A stretch of DNA of 64,000 bases, from contig JAUFSD010000017.1 of NCBI GenBank assembly GCA_033030425.1, positions 1,397,501 to 1,461,500 on the forward strand, written 5' to 3'. The position numbers were made by a program, and so were the translations under genes. Positions 22,372 through 34,183 of the stretch are shown here, one piece after another. A model generated the notes under the pieces. It did not search any database and had not been told where the DNA came from. It saw nothing but the letters and a program-made list of their open reading frames with translations. The DNA comes from Verpa conica. Taxonomy: Eukaryota > Ascomycota > Pezizomycetes > Pezizales > Morchellaceae. The stretch's first letter is position 1, and each line of letters opens with the position of its first letter.

Positions 22372-22920
22372 GCCTAGGAAGCGGTGAGGCTAGGTCTGGG
22401 GCGATGATGTACATGTACTTTGTTTGCCTTGTGAAAGATTAAGATGACTAGAATATTTACATAGAGGGTAGAACATATTCTAATTTACTATATCATAATT
22501 ATACACTACCGGGGGGGTTCTGGTCGTATACTGCCGACTGACTTTCTCCACCACGTAACAACCATCATACACTTCCCTTCCAGTCAAATCCTACCTTGAC
22601 TTTGTCTTACTCGTCTTTCACATTTTACCACTACTACAAACAAGAGTCGCGGAATCTCACAAAGAAAGGTTAATTTTAGCAATATCTATCATGAAGTATA
22701 AAAATATATTACTATAGTGTATGAGATCTATGTTAATTTGGGTCATAGTCCAGTACTGCATACTAGATTTTATACCCAGAAACAATAAAATTACTTAATA
22801 TAAAGAAGAAAAAAGAAAAAAAGAAATTTATGTTAATAATTATTATTCATTTATACATAATTAAAGCCTATGTAAACCCCTCACGATACTCAAAAAACCT
22901 TATAAATATTAAGACCCCAG
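22372..22920. other. intergenic
   Basis: Convergent 3' ends of a plus- and a minus-strand gene. A/T-rich, with a purine run at 22800-22830. No feature supported. Confidence 0.45.
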
Positions 22921-23394
22921 TTATTCCGAGTCATGGTCCAGTGTAAACTCTTCCTCCAATACCTGTACCACTTTCCCCATCAAATCAATGTGTTCCTTCC
23001 TCGCAGTTGTCATAATAAACCACCCGAACCCCCACCACCCTTTGACAAGTTTAAAATCTTCACGAACGGCGCACGCGCTCCTTGTATTAGGATTCTCAAT
23101 CACCCTCCACTCGCTAGAAGTTTTAACCCCATATGTACTCGTGGTGACGAAGATCCCATCCTCCTTAATTGAAAAAACGGCCTCTGTATTAACCGGAAAT
23201 TTGAAAAGACCGAAGAGGACCGGAATATCGAATCTGATAGAGTATATAAGTGGCTCAGTTGAAGTTCTTGCATGTGAGACGCCAAGAGGATTCAGGCCGA
23301 GTATGTTTGGGGGGTGCTGGAGCCAAGGAATGATCTTGGAGGGTGGGAGTTGGATGTGTGCGCTAGTAATAATTGTATTTGTCCCGGAAGACAT
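22921..23394 (-). CDS. SRPBCC/START-like protein (resembles DUF7053)
   Basis: A single exon of 157 residues from the ATG at 23394. The order of elements suits a helix-grip fold: a strand ending in SAHIQLPPSKIIPWLQ, then the NPLGVSHAR segment, strands IYSIRFDIPVLFGLFKF and VNTEAVFSIKEDGIFVTT, WRV, and a C-terminal helix ARKEHIDLMGKVVQVLEEE. This is the pattern that I associate with fungal DUF7053 proteins, whose ligand is unknown. There are no signal peptide or membrane segments. The start is the first ATG and lies just before the first strand. The family assignment is from memory and should be treated as moderate. Confidence 0.7.
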   Translation of the reverse strand: MSSGTNTIITSAHIQLPPSKIIPWLQHPPNILGLNPLGVSHARTSTEPLIYSIRFDIPVLFGLFKFPVNTEAVFSIKEDGIFVTTSTYGVKTSSEWRVIENPNTRSACAVREDFKLVKGWWGFGWFIMTTARKEHIDLMGKVVQVLEEEFTLDHDSE

Positions 23395-26059
23395 GCTTGG
23401 GATTTAATAAAGAGTGGGTGAGGCCTTGTTACTACTCTTGATGTTTTTGCTAAAGGGCCCCTGATGTTGCTACCCCTGACTACGTCACGGTAGAACCCCT
23501 TACCCATGCCAAGTATATCACGTGAGTCATTGCTTGTAGGCACTGTTTTAGTCCTCGCGCTTTTTCTCACCGAAGTCCTAAAGCCATGTTAGATATTCTA
23601 CAGCTATCGTACGTTTCTTCAGACCCCACATGTACGCGCCTTAACCACCTGCCGATAAAACCAACCGCGTCGCAAGTAACTCCTAGTTCCCCCATAAACC
23701 CGAAAACCAGAATCCCAGAAAACCAATATTACAGTACATACATATTCCACACAATTGGATCTTAATCTTTCAGCTATCTCGCATGAGTTATCATCAGTAC
23801 AGCTAGTTATCAGGGCCTTTACCCCGCGATTTGTGAATTGCCGAGGTACCCGTGAAAGATATCTCGACTTCTAGAGTTACAATCAAGACTGCATGTCTAT
23901 TTCACGATTCGGGGTAATGGTCGTGACTCTACCGGTAAAAGCTCTTTGGATTAAATTTAGCCGTAAGATAACTTTATGAGGTACTTATACATGCTAGTCC
24001 GTGAAATCAATGTTTCAGAAGTGATATCCTTTCAGTTGAAAGGCCTTGCTTGGATGAGTACATAAATCTATGTTGATCTAGCGAGCGATTTATAACGCAT
24101 ACCAAGCGAAAAATAAAAGGTTAGGCCTACCAAATACGGCCCAAGATTCGGGAACTACATCGAACGATCTTGGGATATCTAGTGTACTATCCTTCTAAGC
24201 GCGGAATGCGGTTGTACTGGAATACTAGTGTATGCGCGACGGGTGAAAGCGTCCCTGACGATGAACGCATAATCTCAAGATATGACGATCGACAAGTATC
24301 TAGCTTGGTATTGAAATTTTTTTATGTAAAACGTTGATCAATGGAATATTCAGAGGTTACCAATTAGCAATTACCGCCTGAGAATCCGCGGTTCCCACTA
24401 ATAGTCTACCAGGCATAGTATCCCAGGTGCCAGGTCTATTGAAATGAAAACCTGGATCTTGGAAGTGCAATTAGTAATTGTATAATCAAAGAGTTAAGCG
24501 GTCTAAAATATTATGGCCTAATCCTGATAGTGCCTAGAAGGCTTAAGGAGGCTTAAGGGTCTTAGTAGTATGTTGAGCTTTTTGTTTCATTCACAACCTA
24601 CAATAGCTGGTAGATATCGGGATATCTATCATAGGAGCTGGTGTCGGTATGAGGATATCCAATTGATATGATCTTTTGACCGGAGAAATTCACTCGAGCT
24701 CACGATAGAAGTGGCATCTTCTCTGGTGATCCGTCTTCTAGAATATTTTTCCGAGTCTCCAATATATGCGGATGATTGCGATTAACATACCGTATAATAA
24801 TTATTCCGCTTTCCTTCTGTTCGAACTTCTTAAACCGACTTAAATCTCATCCCATCGTTATTGAATGGCTGTTGTAATTTCTCAGCCCCTCGCGCTGCTG
24901 TCGATCATTGACTCGGCTAAGCGTTTTTGGGCTAGATCACGTGTGTTTCCTTGGCATTCGGGAGGTTTGCCGAAAGTAGTGCATCCCCCACATGCTGGGT
25001 GTGTGCCGACGTTCCCCCTCGTTTTCTTTGCGGCTCACCGTTAAGACGTCCTTCCTAATGCGTCATGTTTCTCTTCAATTCGTCGTGATCTGCAGACTGG
25101 TTAGGCAAGTATTCCCAAGACTTGTACCTTTCAAACAAGCGGTTGCTAAGAGTCGAAGCAGGACCTAAAAAGCTTCTAAATTCCTTGGAAGTGGTAGTTG
25201 AAGAAACATTACTTCATGTGGGGCATATGACGATGTCCAGCCTCCAGATACTCGATCGGACCAGCCCTACCTTACCGGTCAGGGTTCAATCTCTTGTTTT
25301 TACCCGATTCTCCCCTACATATATTCACATGCTGCGGAGAAACTTACACGCAGAGGGAGGGAGGGAGGGAAAAAACTTTAAACCTGGTGCTAAGGACAAA
25401 GGTCAAACGAGACTTTACATACCCGACGGTACACCACTAGACCCTGCCCTTGGCAACGCCGTAGCCGTGGAGGTGCATCGGAGCATAATCAGCACAGGAA
25501 GGAAAGAAAAAAACATCTACGATGAGGGATTGGTGGATCGGATATACCAGATGTGGAAAAATAAGAAATTCAGTGTCTGGCTTCAGCTGTCCACTTTCCG
25601 GTTGGGTTATCGGGGGAATACTATGGCCATCTTCATGTCTTTGGGTTATGACGTGGGGTGCCTTCTGCTCCGGGGGTACTAGTTACTGGAATGGAGTAAA
25701 ACTAGGCTACATCTGATCAGGGTTATTAGATTTGAGCGCTGTTAGTGGGATGTTACTTCATACTGCCGAAGATCACTTCCCCCGCCATCCGCTGCACCAA
25801 CTGTATCCATTGCATACTCGGTAATGTGTCCGGGCCTGGGGAAAGTCAACTGGCGGGTAGTGGGGTGGATACAGACGAGAATCGATGTACTCGCCCGAGG
25901 TACATATTGTGACCAAGTATTTAAATCAGTCTTATCCCCAACTCTCGTCGCAAAGAAGATCAGCAATATCGTCTCTTTTTCTACTGCACTGGACTGGTGT
26001 TTTTCAGAACTGAAAGGAAGAAAAATACACGATAGAAAGATCGCGCAGAAACAAACATC
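23395..26059. other. long gene-poor stretch
   Basis: No gene is supported. A 186-codon plus-strand frame at 25122-25682 lacks recognisable content and a convincing start, so I leave it out. The last 300 bp are the promoter and leader region of the transporter gene. Confidence 0.4.
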
Positions 26060-28014
26060 ATGGGTCGTTTTGAACTTCGGGGGAAATCCCTCCAGTTCGC
26101 TATTTCGTTCATCTGTACCACAGGTTTCCTCCTTTTTGGGTATGTTTCCTCTTGTTATGACCTTAGAATAGTGGAACCCCGCTGACATAGCATTCATCGC
26201 GGTGTTACAGATATGATCAAGGCAAGCTACCTCTACCAAGATTCCTACACAAATGCCAGTCAAAGCCAAAGAGAATGCAGCTAACATGATTGGCTTCTGC
26301 GCAGGTGTTATGAGCGGTATTATTACTGCGCCGGAGTTTAACGATGAGATCCCCGAGACACGAGACAATTCGACTATGCAAGGGTTCGTAACAGCAATCT
26401 ATGAGATCGGATGTCTTTTTGGAGCTGTATCAGTACTATTCATTGGTGAGAAGCTTGGACGTCGAAGAACTATCATTAGCGGTGCTGCGATCATGATTGC
26501 TGGAGTTGTAATCCAGGTTACCTCATATGCTGGGCACCAGTCGCTGGTATGATAGAACCTATAATAAATGAGGTATATACCTAGCTAACACTATTATCGT
26601 CAAGGCTCAATTTGTCATTGGAAGAATCGTCACGGGTTTCGGTAATGGAATGAACACGTCTTCGATCCCAACCTACCAAGCAGAGTGCGCAAAAACAAAG
26701 AATCGCGGTCTTTTGATCTGTATCGAAGGAGGCTCTATTGCGTTTGGAACTCTCATTAGTTATTGGCTTAACTATGGAGTATCCTTCACAAAATCCGATG
26801 CCGTCTGGCGATTCCCTATCGCTTTCCAGATCGTTTTTGCAATCATCATGATTGTCGGAATGATGTTCCTGCCTGAATCCCCTCGTTGGTATGTTTAGAT
26901 CTCCACCCGAACATAGTCAAGAATTGGGGTGATATCTAACACCTACAAAGGTTACTTTCCAAGGACCTTGATGAGGAAGGCACCCGAGTTATTGCAGCGC
27001 TCAACGGCGAGGATATCGACTCTCACATCGTCCAGGTTGAGAAGCGTGTCATCCTCGACTCAATGGCAGCAACCGGTGAGATTGGGAACAAGAGCAGCTA
27101 CAGAGATCTTTTCACAAACGGAAAGACCCAGCATTTCCGCCGTATGCTTATTGGAGCTTCTTCGCAGCTTATGCAGCAGATTGGAGGGTATGAATGCTTC
27201 CTCTCCTATTTGGGGGTTTTATGTTAACATGGATTTAACAGTTGTAATGCCGTCATTTACTACTTCCCCATTCTCTTTCAAGAGTCGATTGGACAATCCC
27301 GCGATATGAGTCTTATCATGGGTGGTGTTAACATGATTGTTTATGCCATCTTTGCTACCACCTCTTGGTTTATTATCGAGCGCGCTGGACGCAGAAAGCT
27401 GTTTTTGATCGGTACAGTTGGCCAAATGACAGCAATGACCATCACCTTCTGCTGCTTGATACCTGGAACCCAGAGTGCTGCTCGTGGAGCTGCCGCGGGA
27501 TTGTTCTTGTACATTGCGTCTTTCGGAGCTACTTGGCTTCCGCTGCCCTGGTTGTACCCGGCGGAAATCAACCCTCTCAGAACCCGTGGAAAGGCCAATG
27601 CTGTCTCTACCATCACCAATTGGCTGTTTAATTTTATGGTTGTGATGATCACACCTATCATGATCGACCGTATCGGCTGGGGAACTTATTTGTTCTTTGC
27701 CGCTGTCAATGCTTGTTTCATTCCGTTCATGTAAGCACCTCATTCTCCGGACTTCCTCTCAGAGCTTCCAACTGACTATTTCTAGTTATTTCTTCTATCC
27801 TGAAACCCGTCTCCGATCCCTTGAAGAGATCGACTTCATCTTCGCCAAAGGGTTTGAGGAAAAGATCTCTTACGTCAAGGCCGCGAAGGAGCTTCCACTT
27901 TTGTCCCCCGATGAGACAGAGGAGTACGCAATCCGTTATGGCTTTGTCCTCAGCTCCAGCTCAGAAAAGCCAGTGGGTGATTTTATAGAAGATGATAACC
28001 GTAAGATGGCTTAA
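26060..28014 (+). CDS. MFS hexose/sugar transporter
   Basis: Seven exons (26060-26139, 26211-26221, 26305-26546, 26605-26888, 26951-27187, 27242-27730, 27786-28014) give 523 residues, the usual size for the family. Exon 2 is only 11 nt. It completes the FGYDQGVMSG motif of helix 1 and is followed by an intron with a GC donor (GCAAGC ... GCGCAG). Other hallmarks are GEKLGRRRTI after helix 2, PESPRWLLSK after helix 6, QQIGGCNAVIYYFPILFQ in helix 7, ERAGRRKLFLIG after helix 8, and PETRLRSLEEIDFIF after helix 12. Twelve membrane helices are expected in the plasma membrane, with proton symport or facilitated uptake of a sugar. The substrate cannot be told from sequence. Confidence 0.95.
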
Positions 28015-29096
28015 TTTTGTTATGACTCATCTTAAACGGTTGTATCAGCTTGATGCTGGTTTTTGTATATATTATTTTATGAGCAAGGGGTTTTTGTGAA
28101 TAGAATTTAGATTTTGAATTCTAATGATATGGATGAAATCTTCTTGTTAGCTTCCGGCGGTTATTAATGTAGTTAGTTCTGCGAATAACCCGGTATTTGA
28201 TCAAGCGAATTCTTATTTATTCCCAATTGGCTCTCTCCCAAGAGTTAGTAATACGTGAATACTGACAACCCCAACACCTCGGGCTTCACACATGAGGGAG
28301 CCGTATGTAAAGGGGACTAAGCGCTACTCCCACCTAACTTTTCAGGCGCGTTTCGAAGCAACGACCCACCGCAGAAGGAAGCACGGGAACCAGAAACGTA
28401 CGTCGCAGCGCTGACATGCATACATAAGCCCATGCGTTAGAAATGGAAAGTAATCCGGGGACAAAGCGGCCCACCAGAAGGTAAGCGAGCTTCCAGAAAG
28501 CTGAGTTCTCCTGGTATCAAGACTATCAAGAGTCCCAACCTTCCTACGTAAGTAGTTTACAAGAATAGTAATCTCTCCGTCCTGACCGTTGGGATCTTCA
28601 TTAGAGATTTTCAGGTGTATGTATCAAATCTCTTGTCGCCGCCTTAGAAAAGTCCGTTTACGAGGCTTCGTCAGACAATGCATTGTACCGGGAGTTTCTC
28701 CAACTCTGATCATAAGCGCTTGCAGTTAGCTCCATGCAAACTGCACCCCGAGAGAAAAGTTGTTTAACCAGAATTTGCTCTGAATAATGGTTTGGGGGCG
28801 AATCATTGGAAGATGGCGTTCCGTTGGACAGAACGGGGTTAGGAGCCAAGACATGGCTGACGCCTCTTAGGGAGATCAGTTCTTTGCTTAACGGAATAAA
28901 TACCCTGGGGTTTCTTCATCCCCCAAGGTATGAATTAAAGCTGGTTCTTGAATGGTTTGAAGTTATAGGCTTCTTTTTTTTATTTTAGTATTGGAGATTC
29001 GGGTCATCTAAACTTTTTTTTTATCATTATCTACATCTCGACTCATCGGTTCCCGGAATATCTATATAATCCTTACATTCTCTACCAATATCGGAA
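28015..29096. other. intergenic
   Basis: Between the transporter and a small secreted protein gene. No feature supported. Confidence 0.45.
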
Positions 29097-29406
29097 ATGC
29101 ACACTCCAACAATTTTAATACTGGGCATATTACTCTCCACTGCGCAAAATGTCCTTTCAGCACCGGTCCCAGCTGCAGAACTACCAGACAACACGCAAAC
29201 ACAGATAGACTGGGAGGACCTCGATAGGAAGTTCAACGAGTGTTTAGCGGACGTCATTGCCAAGGGTGAAAGTCTTAGCTTTGGGCTTACAGATTGTGCC
29301 AAACAGAACACACCTTCGATGCGGGTAGGTTACAGCACCTCCAGTCTACTATGAAGTCTACAATGCTAATTATTTGGAATAGTCTGTTGGTCGTCGGAGA
29401 GTGTAA
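29097..29406 (+). CDS. small secreted protein, 83 residues
   Basis: Exons 29097-29324 and 29383-29406 join in phase 0; the 58-nt intron has a GTAGGT donor, a GCTAAT branch site and a AATAG acceptor. The second exon adds only SVGRRRV. The N-terminus MHTPTILILGILLSTAQNVLS is a signal peptide. The mature protein is acidic, with two cysteines (FNECLADV and LTDCAKQN) likely to pair, and a basic C-terminal end. No family recognised. It lies 349 bp from a second, oppositely oriented small secreted protein gene. Confidence 0.75.
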
Positions 29407-29754
29407 AAATCATCCGAGGTGTGTTTGTTTGTGGGCTCAATGTTTCAGGCGTTTTGGGTGTTTTGTTGGGTGCTTGGTCCTTTTTTCGTTATCGGCGTTT
29501 TGTTCAGGGTTATTTCATGGATAGGTTTCTTGATCACTATATCGGTGTAGATTCGCATAATGCTCAGCGGTACTCGAGCTTACATTCGTTAATAAAAACC
29601 ATTTCGTTATATCCGTGCATAAAACCGTGAACCACAAGAAAAACAATAGAAAAATCCCCCCCCCTCGAAAAAAAGAAAACCCGAAACTCCTTGCACTAGA
29701 AAACAAAACAAAAATCCTAGACCTCCGATGCAACACCGACCAAGTATCCCCCCG
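29407..29754. other. shared 3' region of two convergent secreted-protein genes
   Basis: Convergent 3' ends. Purine- and cytosine-rich tracts at 29650-29700. No other feature. Confidence 0.45.
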
Positions 29755-30057
29755 TTATCCAAAAGCCTTGGCTGGCTCTCCCAAAGCTCCATTACCCAAC
29801 AACGCAACAGGATGGCCAACTATACCTTCATTAGCAAACCAAATAACACAAAACCAATAGAAAAGTATCTCACCTTTAGTCATCATTCCAAACCTCCACA
29901 TGCATTCTCCCTGAGCATACGCTTCCTTCAGTGGATACTTCGCATATGTCACCAGCTCCTTCTTCAAACACGCATCAAACTCTATATTCGGCGCAGCAAA
30001 CACCGTTGAAGCTGCCAGAATAACCGATAACACTGCGCCTGAAAGTTGCAAATACAT
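29755..30057 (-). CDS. small secreted protein, 84 residues
   Basis: Exon 1 is 30057-29874 and exon 2 is 29825-29755; the 48-nt intron (GTGAGA donor, GCTAAT branch site, GAAG acceptor) is phase 1. Because the intron length is a multiple of three and has no stop, an unspliced form of 100 residues is also possible. The signal peptide is MYLQLSGAVLSVILAASTVFA. The mature part has two cysteines (FDACLKKE and GECMWRF) and a glycine/alanine-rich end. Its size, signal and two-cysteine layout resemble the neighbouring secreted protein, but the sequences do not align clearly. Function unknown. Confidence 0.72.
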   Translation of the reverse strand: MYLQLSGAVLSVILAASTVFAAPNIEFDACLKKELVTYAKYPLKEAYAQGECMWRFGMMTKGEILFYWFCVIWFANEGIVGHPVALLGNGALGEPAKAFG

Positions 30058-30880
30058 TTTTCGGCGTAGCTAGGTGTTGATTGAGTAAGTAGTAAACTTT
30101 TTCTTTCTTTCTTTTTCGTAGGTCGACTCGTCTCGAATCTCCGGGAAAACGAGTAGTCGGTGGAGGAGGTGTCTTAGATCAAAAGAATAAAAATCTGTAA
30201 AGTGGGTTATTGATGTATATTTGTATTTAAGCTGTGCTAGCCCGGTGGGGTATGGCGGTGGGCAACAGTGTTAATGGAGGTCGGTAAACTAACCCCAACC
30301 CGGTAGCAAGGGTTTAATATCTTTAACTAACATCCGGAACGGCTGCGGCGTGGATCTGGCATGTCTAAAGAATTGTACTGGTTGTTGGTGTAGTATTAGG
30401 ATACCCTGGATTCCCGTTATTGAATGAAATATAACTAGAAGTTGTTGTAATCGCCTCTTCGCTAGTCTAATACTACTGCGTTTCCCCAAGGATATCTAGA
30501 ATATCCAGAATACAATTTAGAGGTCTTCATAGGGATATATATGAGGGTTTCACGAGGCTTGGAGAGCGCATAGACCAAGCCAAGTAAGCCCGGTCAAGGT
30601 CACAGGGTTAGGGTTTCTATAAATGGACCAGCCAACAGTTACTTGGTGACCATGCAGTCCTGACTCCTGAGATAAATCCCGGAGTTGACGGGTTATAGAG
30701 GATTAAAGTTGTTTCAATGGCGTCACTCGATTTATGCAAGTGCATTACCTGTCCCCGAGAACTAATATTCGATAATTCTTATTTCGGGAGGTTCGCAATT
30801 ATCTACAGCTGAAGCCCATAGTAAAATAACCACCAAGAGTATCAATTAGTTGAACAGAGCTAGCCCTTTATAAGAGAACC
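30058..30880. other. intergenic
   Basis: Promoter region of the 84-residue secreted protein and 3' flank of a membrane-protein gene. No feature supported. Confidence 0.45.
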
Positions 30881-31723
30881 TCACCCTTGATAAACCTCCT
30901 GACCCACTCGTGAATCTACCGTACTTGTAGCAGTGCTCGGGGACCCTACCTCTAAGGATTCCTCCTCTTCACCCATACTGCCCGCTCTACCTGTCCTATA
31001 CACCCTATTAGGAGCTTGTTGTATAAGTTCATGAGCAGCGCGCTCATCTTCAGCCTGCTTCTTCTTCTTCTGTTCTTTACGATGATTACGATAGACCAGA
31101 CCAGTGAGGAGGCTCATAAAAATCCTGATCACAGATCTATCAGTAATATTTCTAGCTAGTTGAGAATAAATAAATTACATACGTCATGGGGACGAGGTAA
31201 CTGAGTATCTTTGTTAGACCCTCGCATTTCCTGATCTTACATTCGTCGATGCCATACCCATTATATCTCCAGACCGCCAGACCAACCCTATACACACACA
31301 ATAGAAAGTTAGTACGTGTGTCCAACTCCCACTAGCTGAACATAGGTAACTAACCAGAGCATTATGCATGTAAACTCTAGTACGAATGTCGCGATCAACC
31401 TTCCCCTGTCGTTTGACAGATTGATTGGAGTGGGGAATTTATATAAGAGCGTGATGATCGGAAGAATGATCACGTTAAAAGCACCCTAGTGTAGCATCAG
31501 CCAACGGTAAAAAAAAACAAACAGTTATGACATAGTTAATCTTAAAGGTGTAACTTACACAAGCCGTGACATACCCAAGGTACTTTCTGCCACTTTGCGA
31601 CATCTGGACGGCCTCCAGAAGTAGAGGATCCATAAGCAACACAATACCTAGAATGAAGATGACGAGGCCGACAGCCCATTGCGGGATCTGGAGGATGAGT
31701 CTAGGCTCGAACAACGTTAGCAA
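30881..31723 (-). CDS. four-TM membrane protein, 5' end uncertain
   Basis: Four exons (31723-31559, 31485-31355, 31287-31183, 31124-30881) join in frame to about 214 residues. The introns are 73, 67 and 58 nt, with donors GTAAGT, GTTAGT and GTATGT. Hydrophobic segments are WAVGLVIFILGIVLLMDPLL, FNVIILPIITLLYKF, IATFVLEFTCIMLWVGLAV and LSYLVPMTIFMSLLTGLVY, followed by a lysine- and glutamate-rich cytoplasmic tail ending VYQG. The four-helix layout with short loops is MARVEL-like, as in many small fungal membrane proteins; that comparison is loose. The frame is open upstream of 31723 without an ATG, so the first exon is not settled. An ATG at 31799 would require a 40-nt intron. Confidence 0.68.
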
Positions 31724-32653
31724 CGGAGGTGTGCTGGTGTTCCGGCACAGGCAATCTTGATGAGTATTTATACTAACAGCGTCCAGTGAATATTTTCATT
31801 TCCTAGCTCTGTAGCCATCTTTTTATCTTGGTTAAAATGTCTGTACTGCTTTAGAGAATTACTTGAATATGTAAAATACTGCTGACTGAAGAGACAGTAA
31901 ACTATATAGTTCACGCCACTGGTGTTTAGAAACAGACTTGTTACTTTAGCATAGAAAGGCTTGAAGTGTTTCCAAGCGATGCCAATGGTTGACGTGTGGT
32001 ATAGAGCAGCTTAGGTTGCACATATTTCTTTTTCGGGGGGCTGTAGAAGGTAGTCTCGCGCAACATTTCACTGCCAAGATACAGTAGGCGGTTTCCGTAA
32101 CCACGCCTGAATAACTTACTAATGTACAGAGGGCCAGGAAGTTAAAGTTTTGCAGAGAGGGCTCCTAAGCAGGGTGTTCTTGGAACTTGGAGAGGACGCC
32201 CAGAGAACAATATCGTGTTAGCAATAGTACTCACACGTCTTATTACGCATCGAAGATATCTTAGCTAGGTGTCTAAAGTCTTAGTAAAGGCTCCTCTATC
32301 AAACCTGTAGTATATCATATTTTTGTACTTTTCTATCATCATGGTACAGAATTTAACATTCTCTTGAGGTAGAGTAGTTGGCTGGCATATCACGAGTAGT
32401 TCAAGCCACTCGCTAGACACTGAGTATTGAATTTGTTAGTATTACTTAATAGTGACCTAAGCCTATAATTTACCTAAAGTATCTACTTTGCCCAAAAGAA
32501 TGCATCCTTAAAACAAAGCTAGAACTTGTAGGGCTTAGCTTCTAATATTCACTACTCTCATCGTGTATATATAGGCTTGACATAGCAGCCCGGAAATATA
32601 AAGGGTATGTATCGACGAATATAAGCTCAACAAATACGAGGGTATGACAAAGA

Positions 32654-32686
32654 CAAAAGAAATCAGTTATAAAAAAAAAAAAAAAA
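32654..32686 (+). mobile_element. tiny poly(A)-tailed retroposed fragment
   Basis: A 33-bp insert ending in about 16 adenines lies between two identical 16-bp copies of GAGGGTATGACAAAGA (32638-32653 and 32687-32702). Direct repeats plus a poly(A) tail indicate target-primed retroposition of an almost completely truncated transcript. Confidence 0.6.
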
Positions 32687-33761
32687 GAGGGTATGACAAA
32701 GATACTTCTGTTTATTTTCAACTAGCTAAAATATTGCTGATATATCTATAATCAGGATAAGAAGTAGAAGAAGTGGACTGAGTTTTCATATTATAACCTA
32801 TGTAATCCTTTATTGTGGAGCGTATATTATATCTAGGAATCACGCAATCTACATAGCTGAGACAATAGAGGTGAGTATGGCAACAAGGCAACCCCAACAC
32901 CTCATGTGAAAGTAAAACCATGCAACAACTAAATAAATAGGAGATACATAATTATACATAATTATTTATCAGATACTGGAGAGTAAGTATAGCATTTTAA
33001 AATATACATAATAGCCAAGGCCTGTTACCTGTTCTACTGCATTTATAGACCTATCAATATTTGACCCTTCTAAAGAAGATTAGACTAAAAATCTCTAGAA
33101 CATATATTATATTCACCAGCACTCTGGGATATATCTTTGAGATAGTGGCTATCTGCTAGATATTTTTGTTTGTATATATCTTTATTGTGCATCAAAATAT
33201 ACTAGATCTTAAAAGCTGGAGTTTTTTTAAAAAAACCTCATTATATAAAGTTAAGTATATGTCACCCAACACTGACCTCTAAATAATACCATCTGGTATA
33301 TATAATCTATACTAATATTAGATCATGTCCTGAAAATGGTGATTTTATATATTAAAAGGCTCTTGTACTTTTTTAGGAGGAACTATGAGTTATAAATAAA
33401 TAAATACTATGTATTAAATAGAGAATATTCTTGCCATCAGATCACATGACATCAAATTAAAATTTCTCTCATGTATAGATCTAACCTTTTTCTTTCAATA
33501 ATTAAAGTTACATATATTCCCAGTACTTGTGGAATTTATGGTGTGTTGTCAAAGATAGGTAATTTTGGTGTGTTTTGCCAAGACGGCGAATACATTATAG
33601 AAATGCGAGTACGTTAGAACTAAAACTACCACCACCTGCCTCTAGAAAGACTCTATTAACGGATTACTTTTTCAGTCACCTATAATTTAGGTCACGGTCA
33701 CCAGTGGATTATAGATAGGAATGACTAATAATTTACCTGTGTTGCTCGCTCGCGCTCGCTA

Positions 33762-33989
33762 TCCCTTAAACTGTCACACACAACCGTTTGAGACCGGTAT
33801 TTCAATGATATACCCCAACCACAACACCTCTAGATATTATAGAAATTATGCTAGAATATTTATACTACATAAACCAAACTATTATCATTATTCAATGGGC
33901 TATATAGCTAGTGGTTGGGTAGTAAGGCTGGAAAATCGGAGGCTGTGGCAAAGACCGGTCCCGCTCGGGACCGCTGACGGTCTAAGGGA
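33762..33989. mobile_element. MITE-like element with TA target duplication
   Basis: The ends are inverted copies: TCCCTTAAACTGTCA on the left, and TCCCTTAGACCGTCA as the inverse of the right end. Similarity continues to about 40 bp (GAGACCGGT / GGGACCGGT). TA borders both sides. The element is 228 bp, with no ORF that explains it. Confidence 0.6.
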
Positions 33990-34183
33990 TAACCCACAAA
34001 ATCTCTAGACCGGATAATCTTTCGTTGGGTGGGTTTTTAAATCCGTTCCTATCCAATTAGCTAGGTGCGGGGTATTTGGGGGGTAGCATGGTTGCCTTAA
34101 ACGCGTAAGCGCCTTGTCTATAGCTAGCTCCCGTAACCTCAACACATTCAAGATCAACTAGTCTTTGCGAAATTAATACAACA

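Larger units (their letters stand above)
31724..34183. other. AT-rich gene-poor stretch with two small insertions
   Basis: No gene supported. It holds a poly(A)-tailed insertion at 32654-32686 and a MITE-like element at 33762-33989. Composition is strongly A/T. Confidence 0.5.

Noticed and set aside
25122..25682. 186-codon plus-strand frame
   Set aside because: No ATG near the start that gives recognisable content, no domain and no splice partner; a frame of this length is expected by chance in 64 kb.
31734..31799. ATG at 31799 with a 40-nt intron as the start of the four-TM gene
   Set aside because: Phase fits, but the intron would be shorter than any other here and lacks a branch site.
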